From Fluviicola sp. (GTDB lineage Bacteria; Bacteroidota; Bacteroidia; Flavobacteriales_D; Crocinitomicaceae): a stretch of DNA of 64,000 nucleotides. The translations under genes and the position numbers were made by a program. How positions within the stretch are numbered: position 1 is the stretch's first letter; each line of letters begins with the position of its first letter. Location: positions 57,877 through 121,876 of the forward strand of contig NVXU02000058.1 of assembly GCA_002734065.2 (NCBI GenBank), given 5' to 3'. Positions 10,081-19,541 of this stretch are shown piece after piece. The notes beneath the pieces are model-generated. The model did no database searches, was not told the origin of the DNA, and saw only the letters and a list, made by a program, of their open reading frames with translations.

Positions 10081-10665
10081 ATGAAAGTAAAACATTTATT
10101 TCTAGGAGCAATACTGACAATTGGAGCAGTATCGTGTAGTGAAAACGAAACCAATAATGATGAAAGTACAAGCTCGAGTGTAAAAACTGAAACACGCGAA
10201 CAACATGGTCAGTCAGGTGTTGCTGCAGTTGAGGGAGAAGAGGCAAATGTTCTTCAAGTAGCGATGTCTATGGATGATTTTGCAACATTAGTAGTAGCGG
10301 TTAAAGCGGCAGGTGTGGAAGATGCATTGGTCAATACTGGACCATTAACTGTTTTTGCACCATTGAATACAGCATTCGATAAGTTACCAGAAGGAACAGT
10401 TGATGATTTATTAAAGCCTGAGAATAAATCAACATTGGCTTTAATTTTAGTAAACCACGTAGCACCGTCAAATTACCCAATAAAACAATTAAAAAAAGAA
10501 GCTAAAAAGGGGCGTAAATTGTACATGGCATCTGGAGAATACTTGGAAGTTGAAAACAAGGACGGTAAAATCTTTGTGGGAGGTACAGAAATACTTCAAT
10601 CAGTAAAAGTAAGTAACGGTTGGATCCATGTCATCGACGACGTTTTGGTCCCAGCAGAGAAATAG
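10081..10665 (+). CDS. Fasciclin (FAS1)-domain lipoprotein, first gene of the nos-locus transcription unit
   Basis: MKVKHLFLGAILTIGAVSC lipobox; FAS1 motifs LTVFAPLNTAFDKLPEGT, LILVNHVA, ILQSVKVSNGWIHVIDDVLVP; start moved to ATG at 10081. Confidence 0.9.
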   Translation: MKVKHLFLGAILTIGAVSCSENETNNDESTSSSVKTETREQHGQSGVAAVEGEEANVLQVAMSMDDFATLVVAVKAAGVEDALVNTGPLTVFAPLNTAFDKLPEGTVDDLLKPENKSTLALILVNHVAPSNYPIKQLKKEAKKGRKLYMASGEYLEVENKDGKIFVGGTEILQSVKVSNGWIHVIDDVLVPAEK

Positions 10666-10689
10666 TCAGCTAATTTAAAAATAAACAAC

Positions 10690-11175
10690 ATGAAAATTAT
10701 TATTCTATCATTAGTAACAATCACCGCACTGTTTTTTACGAGTTGTGGTGGAGAAAAAAGTATTGAAAGCCAACAGGCAGAAGATACAATAAAAGAGAAT
10801 GTAGATGAGGTTATACCAGAAAAGACTTCTGAGACTTCTGACGAAATGACCAATAAAGGAATCGGACCAATATCAAGTATAGAACTTGGTGAAATTGATG
10901 ACGCCCTTGCAATGACTGGAAGAGAATTATTTAAAATAAATTGTACTGCATGCCATAAATTTGGGAAAAGGTATATTGGCCCCGCTTTAGCAGGACTTAC
11001 AGATAGACGTTCTCCTGAATGGATAATGAACATGATTCTAAATCCTGACGTTATGGTTGTTGAGGACCCAATTGCAAAAGCACTATTAGAGGAGTATAGC
11101 TCTCCAATGGCTAATCAACAATTGACAGAAGATGAAGCAAGAGCAATCTTCGAATTTATTAGAACAAGAAATTAA
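10690..11175 (+). CDS. c-type cytochrome, predicted lipoprotein
   Basis: Lipobox FFTSC; CxxCH heme motif CTACHKF; distal Met (SSPMANQQL). Confidence 0.9.
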   Translation: MKIIILSLVTITALFFTSCGGEKSIESQQAEDTIKENVDEVIPEKTSETSDEMTNKGIGPISSIELGEIDDALAMTGRELFKINCTACHKFGKRYIGPALAGLTDRRSPEWIMNMILNPDVMVVEDPIAKALLEEYSSPMANQQLTEDEARAIFEFIRTRN

Positions 11176-11197
11176 TACACAGTTAAATATATATATC

Positions 11198-13180
11198 ATG
11201 AAAAAAGTATTCAAATCAATATTCGCAACTTCTGCTATAATTGCTCTATTTGCATCTTGCGGTGGACCAAGCGGATCAAATAAAGGAGCACTCTCAGGAA
11301 ATGCTGCTGAAAAAGTCTACGTTGCTCCAGGAGAGCATGACTCTCACTACGCATTTATTTCTGGCGGTTTTAGCGGACAGTTATCCGTTTATGGACTTCC
11401 ATCAGGTCGTCTTTTTAGAGTGATTCCTGTTTTTTCTCAAGATCCTGAGAAAGGATACGGCTACAATGAAGAGACTAAACCAATGTTAATGACTTCTCAT
11501 GGTTTTATTCCTTGGGGAGACTCACATCATCCGGACATCTCCCAAACGGAAGGGACATTAGACGGGCGTTGGGTCTTTATCAATGAAAACAACACGCCGC
11601 GTATTGCAAGAATTAGTCTAAAAACGTTCGAAACGGAAGAGATTATTGAAATCCCTAATTCTGCAGGTAATCACAGTTCTTCTTATGTTACTGAAAATTC
11701 AGAATATGTTGTAGCTGGTACACGTTTTGCAATTCCATTCCCTCAACGAGATATGCCCATCAATGAAATGAAAGGAAATTTTAAGGGAGCTCTTTCGTTT
11801 TTAAGTATCGATCAGGAAACTGGCCATATGGATATTGCTTGGCAAATTAAAATGCCTGGTTTTGATTATGATAAATGCCACCCAGGAAGAGGTGCATCGA
11901 GCGATTGGTTTTTCTTTACTACATATAATACAGAAGAGTCCCACACATTAATGGAAGTCAATGCTTCTCAAAATGACAAAGATTTTATTGCAGCAATAAA
12001 CTGGAAAAAAATTGAGGAGTACGTTGCAAATGGTGGAGGAACAAAAACACCTGCGAAATATGCTCACAACAACTGGGATGACGATACGCATACGGCAACT
12101 ACAACTTGGGAGAACGAAGTATTAGTTGTTGACCCAACTGAAATCCCTGGAGCATTTTACTTTTTACCAACTGCAAAATCACCACATGGATGTGATGTTG
12201 ATCCTACTGGTGAATATATTGTTGGAAGCGGAAAATTAGCTGCAGCAATGACTATACATTCATTTTCTAAAATGATTAAAGCCATTGAAAACAAGTCCTT
12301 TGATGGAGATGCATATGGCATTCCAATTATCCAATTCGAAGCTGTAAACTATGGAATGTTAACACAACCAGGACTAGGACCTCTCCATACAGAGTTTGAT
12401 TCTAGAGGAAATGCATATACTACTTTCTTTATTTCATCAGAAGTTGTTAAGTGGAACATTAAAGACTTGAAAATTATCGACAGACATCCTGTTTATTATT
12501 CTGTTGGTCACTTAATGATTCCAGGAGGTAACTCAAGAACACCAGATGATAAATACATGGTAGCAATGAATAAAATAACGAAAGATAGATACTTGCCTAC
12601 AGGTCCAGAAGTATGTCAATCAGCACAGTTGTTTGATATTTCTGGAGAAAAGATGGAACTTCTTCTTGATTTCCCAACCATTGGTGAACCTCATTATGCA
12701 GCTGGAATAGCAGCAGATAAAATTGAAGCCAACACAACAAAAATTTACAGACTAGCTGATAACAAACATCCATATGCTGTTAAAAGTGAAGCAGAAACAA
12801 AAGTTGTTCGAAAAGGAAATGAAGTCCACATTTATATGTCTATGATTCGTTCTCATTTTTCACCTGACAATATTGAAGGAGTCAAAGTTGGTGACAAGGT
12901 GTTTTTCCATGTGACTAACCTAGAACAAGATTACGATGTGCCTCACGGAATTTCAATGATTGGTGCTAATACTTCTGAACTGTTAATCATGCCAGGTAGA
13001 ACATCAACTTTTACTTGGAACCCAAAACAAGTTGGTGTTTGGCCATTCTATTGTACAGATTTCTGTTCTGCACTTCACCAAGAGATGCAAGGATATGTTC
13101 GTGTCTCTCCAAAAGGATCTAGCGTCCCAATTACTTATACATTGGATGATGAAGTACCTGGAACCGAAGAGGAATTTTAA
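11198..13180 (+). CDS. nosZ: Nitrous-oxide reductase, Sec/lipoprotein (clade II-like) type
   Basis: CuA motif CTDFCSALHQEM (Cx3Cx3Hx2M); N-terminal WGDSHHPDISQTEGTLDGRWVFINE; lipobox IIALFASC instead of a Tat signal; start moved to ATG at 11198. Confidence 0.95.
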   Translation: MKKVFKSIFATSAIIALFASCGGPSGSNKGALSGNAAEKVYVAPGEHDSHYAFISGGFSGQLSVYGLPSGRLFRVIPVFSQDPEKGYGYNEETKPMLMTSHGFIPWGDSHHPDISQTEGTLDGRWVFINENNTPRIARISLKTFETEEIIEIPNSAGNHSSSYVTENSEYVVAGTRFAIPFPQRDMPINEMKGNFKGALSFLSIDQETGHMDIAWQIKMPGFDYDKCHPGRGASSDWFFFTTYNTEESHTLMEVNASQNDKDFIAAINWKKIEEYVANGGGTKTPAKYAHNNWDDDTHTATTTWENEVLVVDPTEIPGAFYFLPTAKSPHGCDVDPTGEYIVGSGKLAAAMTIHSFSKMIKAIENKSFDGDAYGIPIIQFEAVNYGMLTQPGLGPLHTEFDSRGNAYTTFFISSEVVKWNIKDLKIIDRHPVYYSVGHLMIPGGNSRTPDDKYMVAMNKITKDRYLPTGPEVCQSAQLFDISGEKMELLLDFPTIGEPHYAAGIAADKIEANTTKIYRLADNKHPYAVKSEAETKVVRKGNEVHIYMSMIRSHFSPDNIEGVKVGDKVFFHVTNLEQDYDVPHGISMIGANTSELLIMPGRTSTFTWNPKQVGVWPFYCTDFCSALHQEMQGYVRVSPKGSSVPITYTLDDEVPGTEEEF

Positions 13181-13196
13181 TAAGTAAATAATCCCT

Positions 13197-13233
13197 AAAA
13201 AGCGAGTAACTGTGTAATAGTTACTCGCTTTTT
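13197..13233 (+). terminator. Strong intrinsic terminator immediately after nosZ
   Basis: 15-bp perfect stem AAAAAGCGAGTAACT / AGTTACTCGCTTTTT, 7-nt loop, ends in T-run. Confidence 0.9.
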
Positions 13234-13250
13234 TCTATAATTTAAACAGC

Positions 13251-13847
13251 ATGAGAAAATCAAAAATTTTGATGATTATTGGGTCTCTATTGCTATTAGG
13301 CCTATTTGTTTTTCCTTTATGGAACATAACCCTAGAAGCGCCTCAGTACCCTATTCCATTAGGAATGAATATACATATCAATAAATTTACAGATATGCAT
13401 GAATTTGATATTAAAAACATCAACTTAATGAATCATTATGTTGGTATGAAATTTATTCCAGAGACAATTCCAGAATTTAAAGTTTTTCCTTTAGTAATAG
13501 GTATTATGATAGGCCTTGGAGTTTTATTTGGATTTATTGGTAAGTACAAATTATACATGGTTTGGTTTGTATTAATTTGTGTTTTAGGAGCCGCAGGGAT
13601 TTATGATTTCTATCTTTGGGAGTACGACTATGGACACAATCTAGATCCTAATGCAATTATGAAATTTACGAATCCAGATGGTTCTATTATGGGGTTTCAA
13701 CCTCCGTTAATTGGGTCTAAAGACATTTTAAATTTCACTGCACATTCTTACCCAAGGCAAGGAGCATGGTTCATGTTTTCTGGTTGTATGTTAATTTTTA
13801 TTGCGTTCTTTGTTGGCAAACGAGAAGCGAAGAAATTAAAATCGTAA
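13251..13847 (+). CDS. nos-locus membrane protein of unknown function (about 4 TM segments)
   Basis: Hydrophobic segments at N-terminus, middle and C-terminus; located between nosZ and nosL, same strand. Confidence 0.75.
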   Translation: MRKSKILMIIGSLLLLGLFVFPLWNITLEAPQYPIPLGMNIHINKFTDMHEFDIKNINLMNHYVGMKFIPETIPEFKVFPLVIGIMIGLGVLFGFIGKYKLYMVWFVLICVLGAAGIYDFYLWEYDYGHNLDPNAIMKFTNPDGSIMGFQPPLIGSKDILNFTAHSYPRQGAWFMFSGCMLIFIAFFVGKREAKKLKS

Positions 13848-13881
13848 CTTTATTCTCACTTATTTTTCAATTTTAAACAGA

Positions 13882-14322
13882 ATGAAAATAATAAAGATTT
13901 TGACTAGTTTATTCCTAGTTGTAGTTATGCAGTCGTGTTCTGTTGAGCCTCAAGTTATAAATTTCGGAAAGGTTCATTGTCATCATTGCGATATGACGGT
14001 AGTTGATAAAAGCCATGCGGCTGAATATGTGACGAAAAAAGGAAAAGCATATTTTTTTGATGCCGCTGAATGCTTAGTCATGAAAATTAATGACGAAGAC
14101 AACGAAAACGACTTAGCATTCATTCTAGTTTCTGATTTTACGAATCCTGGAAACTTAATTGACGCCATAAAAGCAAACTTTGTTGTAAGTGAAGCAATCA
14201 AAAGTCCAATGGGAGCAAATTTATCATCATTTAGTTCAACTGAGGATGCTCAAAAAATAATTGATGATAATGACGGAGAAATGTTCACTTGGAACGAAAT
14301 AAAAAGCAAACTGAAAGAATAA
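13882..14322 (+). CDS. nosL: NosL-like copper-binding lipoprotein
   Basis: Lipobox VVMQSC; CHHCDMTVVDKSHAAEYVTKKGKAYFFDAAECLV characteristic of NosL. Confidence 0.9.
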   Translation: MKIIKILTSLFLVVVMQSCSVEPQVINFGKVHCHHCDMTVVDKSHAAEYVTKKGKAYFFDAAECLVMKINDEDNENDLAFILVSDFTNPGNLIDAIKANFVVSEAIKSPMGANLSSFSSTEDAQKIIDDNDGEMFTWNEIKSKLKE

Positions 14323-15554
14323 TGAAATATTTATTTTTAGTGTTCCTTACTATCCAATTTTCTGCGAATGCAAGAACAATTGTCGTTTGCAAGTCTTGTT
14401 CAATAAAAACGATAAAAAAAGCAGTTTCTTTAGCTTCTGATGGAGATAAAATTTTAGTAAAGAAAGGGTACTACAAAGAAACGAACATTCAAGTATCTAA
14501 AATGATTCAAATCATCGGTGAAAGTTCTCCAACAATAGATGGAATGAACAAAACCGAAAGTATTTTTGCTGTTAAGGCAACTAATTTTCTTATATCAGGA
14601 TTTCTGTTTAAAAATGTAGGGGTAAGTTACACCAAAGAAATTGCTGCAATATTCATCTCAAAAAGTAGAAATTTCACAGTTAAATCCAACTCGTTTTCTA
14701 ACGTGTTTTTTGCCATTATTTTGCAGGACTGTAAATTTGGAGTTCTACTAAGCAACAAAATAAAAGGAACTGCGAAAAGTGAATCTAGTTCAGGGAATGG
14801 TTTCCATCTTTGGAAATGCGCGAACATAAGGATTGAAAAAAACACTGTTTCAGGCATGCGTGATGGAATCTACTTAGAGTTTGTGAATAAGAGTCATATC
14901 TCTAATAATACCAGTTTAAACAACATTCGATACGGTTTACATTTTATGTTTTCAAACAATAACGAATACCATCATAATGAATTCAAACAAAATGGTGCTG
15001 GTGTTGCTGTTATGTTCTCCAAATTTATAAAAATGCATCATAATACATTTCATTTCAATTGGGGAGCGGCCTCTTACGGTCTGCTTCTAAAAGAAATTAA
15101 TGATGCGGAAATAACCGATAATTATTTTGAGCAAAACACAATAGGAATTAACATTGATGGCTGCAATAGAATCACCTACTCTAACAATCATTTCATCAGA
15201 AACGGATGGGCGATAAAATTTACAGGAGGTTGCTATGCAAACCTATTTGAATACAATAATTTTCAACACAATGCTTTTGATTTATCATACAACAGTCGTC
15301 TCAATGATAATAAATTTGAGGCGAATTATTGGAGTGAATATTCAGGATATGATATAGACAAAGATGGTATAGGTGATGTTCCGCATCGACCTGTTAAACT
15401 ATTCTCTTACATTGTAAATCAAACTCCTGAAACTTTGGTGCTGCTGAGAAGTTTATTCGTAGATATCATAAATTTTTCAGAAAAAGTGTCTCCAGTGTTT
15501 ACACCTGATAATTTGATAGATGCAAGACCAATAATGAAACCAATTAATCAATAA
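14322..15554 (+). CDS. nosD: NosD periplasmic right-handed beta-helix copper maturation protein
   Basis: Repeated N-N/H beta-helix (CASH) rungs, NYWSEYSGYDIDKDGIGDVPHRP motif; ATG overlaps nosL stop (TAATG). Confidence 0.92.
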   Translation: MKYLFLVFLTIQFSANARTIVVCKSCSIKTIKKAVSLASDGDKILVKKGYYKETNIQVSKMIQIIGESSPTIDGMNKTESIFAVKATNFLISGFLFKNVGVSYTKEIAAIFISKSRNFTVKSNSFSNVFFAIILQDCKFGVLLSNKIKGTAKSESSSGNGFHLWKCANIRIEKNTVSGMRDGIYLEFVNKSHISNNTSLNNIRYGLHFMFSNNNEYHHNEFKQNGAGVAVMFSKFIKMHHNTFHFNWGAASYGLLLKEINDAEITDNYFEQNTIGINIDGCNRITYSNNHFIRNGWAIKFTGGCYANLFEYNNFQHNAFDLSYNSRLNDNKFEANYWSEYSGYDIDKDGIGDVPHRPVKLFSYIVNQTPETLVLLRSLFVDIINFSEKVSPVFTPDNLIDARPIMKPINQ

Positions 15555-15569
15555 AATTAGTTTTCAAGA

Positions 15570-16292
15570 ATGATAGAAATAAAAAATCTCTACAAAAAAT
15601 TCGGGAAACTGACTGTTTTAGAAGAGCTAAACTTAACCATTAGTAAAGGCGGTATTTTCGCTATCCTTGGTCCGAACGGTTCTGGAAAAACAACCTTGAT
15701 TAAATCTATTCTTGGTATGATCATTCCAAACAAGGGAGAGATTGCTATTGACGGCGAAAATATTCTCAGGAAATGGAAATACAGAAACAATCTTAATTAT
15801 TTACCTCAAGTTGCTAACTTCCCTTCCAACTTATCCGTGAAAGAACTCATTGAAATGGTAAAAAACTTGAGACCTAAAAAGGCTAATTCACAAGAATTGA
15901 TAGATCTATTCGGATTGCCTCCATTTATGAATAAAAAACTGGGTAACCTTTCGGGAGGGACAAAACAGAAAGTTAATCTCGTATTAACATTCATGTTTGA
16001 TAGTGATTTAATCATTCTCGATGAACCAACAACAGGACTTGACCCCATTGCATTAATCCATTTGAAAGAGTTAATCTCAAAAGAGAAAGCAAAAGGAAAA
16101 ACGATACTTGTCACAACACACATCATGAGTTTTGTTGATGAAATGGCCGATGAGATTGTTTTCTTATTGGATGGTAAGATTTACTTTAAAGGAAGTGTCG
16201 ATGCGCTAAAAAAGCAAACAGACCAAGAGAATTTAGAACATGCCATTGCCAATCTTATTGAAAAGCAATACCAAACAGCAACTTCAAAATAA
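15570..16292 (+). CDS. nosF: ABC transporter ATP-binding protein NosF
   Basis: GPNGSGKTT Walker A, LSGGTKQKVNL signature, LIILDEPTTGLDP Walker B; context. Confidence 0.92.
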   Translation: MIEIKNLYKKFGKLTVLEELNLTISKGGIFAILGPNGSGKTTLIKSILGMIIPNKGEIAIDGENILRKWKYRNNLNYLPQVANFPSNLSVKELIEMVKNLRPKKANSQELIDLFGLPPFMNKKLGNLSGGTKQKVNLVLTFMFDSDLIILDEPTTGLDPIALIHLKELISKEKAKGKTILVTTHIMSFVDEMADEIVFLLDGKIYFKGSVDALKKQTDQENLEHAIANLIEKQYQTATSK

Positions 16293-16299
16293 CTCGACT

Positions 16300-17082
16300 A
16301 TGTTAAAGATTTTAAAATACAGCATCTACGATTTATTGAGAAGTAGATGGAGCTACGTTTATTTCATCTTCTATTTGATGCTTTCATTTTCACTCTTCTT
16401 TTTGAACAGCGACATTGACAAAGCAATCATTACCTTGATGAATGTCATCGTTGTTCTAACACCATTAATTGGGACGATATTTGGCGTTATGTATTATTAC
16501 AGTTCTAAAGAATTCACAGAGCTTCTTCTTGCACAACCTATTAAACGTAGCAAGATATTCATGGGACAATACATTGGGATTTCTTTGTCCCTCACCTTGA
16601 GCCTGGTTTTAGGGGTTGGAATTCCATTTGTGATTTATGGATTATTTAAGTCTGCAGCCGTTTTTGATTTCACATTATTGCTTGTGGTTGGTGCATTTTT
16701 AAATTTCATTTTCGTTGCACTTGCCTACAATATTGCGCTTTCTATCAATAATAAAATCAAAGGATTTGGTTATGCTATTTTGATGTGGTTAACCTTTGCT
16801 GTCATCTACGACGCAGTATTCATGGGGCTTCTCATACACTACAATGATTATCCATTAGACAAATTCACTTTGATTGCAACCATGCTTAACCCGATTGATT
16901 TATCGAGGATATTGATTCTATTAAAACTTGATGCCTCTGCTCTTTTAGGATACACAGGTGCATTCTTGCAAAGTTTCTACGGAACAAACATGGGATTAAT
17001 CGTTTCTCTTTCTGCATTAAGCATGTGGATTGTTTTGCCCATCCTGAGAATGAGTAGCAAACTGAAAAAGAAGGATTTTTAA
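16300..17082 (+). CDS. nosY: ABC transporter permease NosY
   Basis: Six predicted TM segments, SSKEFTELLLAQPIKRSKIFMGQYIG motif; adjacent to nosF; start at ATG 16300. Confidence 0.88.
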   Translation: MLKILKYSIYDLLRSRWSYVYFIFYLMLSFSLFFLNSDIDKAIITLMNVIVVLTPLIGTIFGVMYYYSSKEFTELLLAQPIKRSKIFMGQYIGISLSLTLSLVLGVGIPFVIYGLFKSAAVFDFTLLLVVGAFLNFIFVALAYNIALSINNKIKGFGYAILMWLTFAVIYDAVFMGLLIHYNDYPLDKFTLIATMLNPIDLSRILILLKLDASALLGYTGAFLQSFYGTNMGLIVSLSALSMWIVLPILRMSSKLKKKDF

Positions 17083-17672
17083 AAATGTTTTTTCAGTTCA
17101 TCAATACTGATTTTTAGTCCTTCGTACATTTCTTCCAACTCAGTAAAAACATGTACTGAATCGACTTTTTGAATTCTGGCCTTCTCTCCTATTTCATTGA
17201 GTACAAACAATTCTCCAGCAGATAAACGTGTCTCATCATCAAGGTGTAGAATATTGTCCGCTTCAATGATTAACTGAACCTGATTTCCTTTTTTTGGTAG
17301 CGCAACAAACTTCCAATTAGATGCAATCACCGAATGCTCATTCATCAACTCATCATATATTTCGAATGTTCTGTTCCAATCCTTTGCTTGTTTGCAATAA
17401 TGAAACTCCCAATTCGATAGTCGAGGTGCATTGTTCATTATTTCTCGACTGATTTTCAATAAATCTGCGTCTCCATTTGGTGAAATTGTCAAACTCCAAG
17501 GTTTTAATTTTCCGGGAGCAATTTCCCAAGAGAATAATCCAAAATCCAAGATTCGATTGTCCAAGCTTTCTACAATGTAGTCTGCAGCCAGCTCATTATC
17601 AATAATATCTATGATTTCATCTTCATTATTGACAAACCAGTTCCAAAGATTCTCTATTTTTAATTTACTCAT
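17079..17672 (-). CDS. Hypothetical protein (about 197 aa)
   Basis: Intact ORF, convergent with nosY, upstream helicase on same strand 16 bp away. Confidence 0.7.
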   Translation of the reverse strand: MSKLKIENLWNWFVNNEDEIIDIIDNELAADYIVESLDNRILDFGLFSWEIAPGKLKPWSLTISPNGDADLLKISREIMNNAPRLSNWEFHYCKQAKDWNRTFEIYDELMNEHSVIASNWKFVALPKKGNQVQLIIEADNILHLDDETRLSAGELFVLNEIGEKARIQKVDSVHVFTELEEMYEGLKISIDELKKHF

Positions 17673-17688
17673 TTTTTTTCAGTCTTTT

Positions 17689-19530
17689 TTATCCTAACAA
17701 TTCCCACGCACTTTTATACCCACCAATTCTTTCAACGTAAGTTAAAAATTCTGCGTAGAATTTATCCTGTCCAATGGTTACACTATCTCCAATCACAAAT
17801 AACTGCTCTTTGGCACGTGTCATTGCAACATTCATTCTCCGATAATCTTTTAGAAAACCAATTATCGCATCCTCATTTGAACGAACCAATGAGAGAATTA
17901 TGACCTCTTTTTCTTGTCCTTGAAAACTATCAATGGTACTAATTCTAATGTCCTTTAACAATGCATCTTTTGCAAGTTGAACCTGGCCCGAATACGGTGA
18001 AATAAAGGCTATATCCTTTGCTTTCAACTTAAATTCTTCAATGATTTTCTGCACCAAATCCAATTCGCCTTGATTCGTTAAACTTGAACCATTTTCTCCA
18101 GTTGCCTCATCGAAACCAGTTCCTGCAGTATCAAAGAAGAACAAATGACTATCGGTATCATCTTGATTATCAGGTGTTTTTAGCTTTCCTTTGTAAAAAT
18201 AATTACTCGAGAAATCAGCCAATGATTTCCGCATCCTGTATTGTGTGTCTAAAAAATAAAGGTTTTCACAATTCTCAAATGCCTTTTCTAGAATAGAAAT
18301 ATTGAATCCATTTTTGGTTGCTTCATCAGAAAGAACAGTCGGTGGTAATTGATACGGATCTCCCGCTAAAACCCACGATTTCGCAGAAGGAAATAACATC
18401 CATGCTAAGGGTTCGATGCACTGTCCTGCTTCGTCCATGATTAATGCATCAAACTCTGCATCCTCTGTTAAGAAATTTTTCAAGCCGATAGGAGTTCCTA
18501 ATATCACATCGGCTTCTGCAAGAAGTTTTTCTTCAAAATAGGCTTGAATGGCGCGAATTTCTTTGCGAATTTTTTTCATTTCTCGAAACAATAATGAACG
18601 TTGTTCTCTTTCTGCCTTTCCAAAGCTACGCTTGTATTGCAATGCCATTCTTCGAAATTCTTCCGCTTGAATTTTTAACCGTTTAATTTCTTTTTGTTCT
18701 TTGGCATTTTGCATTCTGCCTTCACTCGTATGTTGAAAAATGAGGTCATCTACTTTCAATGAATTTCCAACACGAAGAATTTTAACCTTCGCATCGATCA
18801 ACCCTTTTGCAAAATTATCAACCGCAGCATTGCTTGGAGCAGTTGCCACCACTTTCTTGCCTTGCTTGATGAGCTGAATGACTCCTTCAATCAAGGTTGT
18901 CGTTTTTCCTGTCCCCGGAGGACCATGAGCTATGAGCAATGACTCATTTTCAATTATTCCTTTGACACAGTTAATCTGACTAGTGTTTAATTGACTGTTT
19001 GACAGCTCGATAGCTTGACTTTTAGATTCTTCAATTGATGAAGTTCTCAAATCACCAAACTTAGATTCTCCGTGAATATTTTCAAAGAGTTTTTGAATTG
19101 TTAGGGAGGCATCAATGTTCTTCACAGCGTCAATCATACATTGATTGGTGTATTGATCTGGAGCCAGTTTAATTCCGACACCTTTGTCCTCAATCCAATC
19201 TGGAAATTCAGGAGCAAACAATCGAAACGAACCTCGTTTACCTTCCATTCCGATAAAAACACCTTTGATTGGGTCCTCTCCAGCGATAAAACATTCTATG
19301 GCACTGTTGCTCTTGAAGTTGTTAGTGTCTGTATAGAAAGGCAAATTAAATGTAATCTCGGGATAATCAGCATAGCCAAAAGTCTTGCGCGTGACGTTGA
19401 TTGGATGCAACGCCAGACCTTCATGTTTTAACTGCTTCAACCCAACACCCGCGTCCAATTGATAACGTTTATTCTGCTCTTTGATTTCGAGATTGATGGA
19501 TGTTAGAAGGGATTTTTGGTGAGGGTGCAT
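17689..19530 (-). CDS. Superfamily 1 DNA/RNA helicase (IGHMBP2/UPF1-like AAA family)
   Basis: AHGPPGTGKTTTLIEG, LIMDEAGQCIEPLAW, LAGDPYQLPPTV, STIDSFQGQEKEVIILSLVRSN, RRMNVAMTRAK. Confidence 0.93.
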   Translation of the reverse strand: MHPHQKSLLTSINLEIKEQNKRYQLDAGVGLKQLKHEGLALHPINVTRKTFGYADYPEITFNLPFYTDTNNFKSNSAIECFIAGEDPIKGVFIGMEGKRGSFRLFAPEFPDWIEDKGVGIKLAPDQYTNQCMIDAVKNIDASLTIQKLFENIHGESKFGDLRTSSIEESKSQAIELSNSQLNTSQINCVKGIIENESLLIAHGPPGTGKTTTLIEGVIQLIKQGKKVVATAPSNAAVDNFAKGLIDAKVKILRVGNSLKVDDLIFQHTSEGRMQNAKEQKEIKRLKIQAEEFRRMALQYKRSFGKAEREQRSLLFREMKKIRKEIRAIQAYFEEKLLAEADVILGTPIGLKNFLTEDAEFDALIMDEAGQCIEPLAWMLFPSAKSWVLAGDPYQLPPTVLSDEATKNGFNISILEKAFENCENLYFLDTQYRMRKSLADFSSNYFYKGKLKTPDNQDDTDSHLFFFDTAGTGFDEATGENGSSLTNQGELDLVQKIIEEFKLKAKDIAFISPYSGQVQLAKDALLKDIRISTIDSFQGQEKEVIILSLVRSNEDAIIGFLKDYRRMNVAMTRAKEQLFVIGDSVTIGQDKFYAEFLTYVERIGGYKSAWELLG

Positions 19531-19541
19531 TTATAACAGAA

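Noticed and set aside
10596-11033. 145-aa minus-strand ORF opposite the cytochrome gene
   Set aside because: Antisense shadow of a well-supported c-type cytochrome CDS; no recognisable motif.
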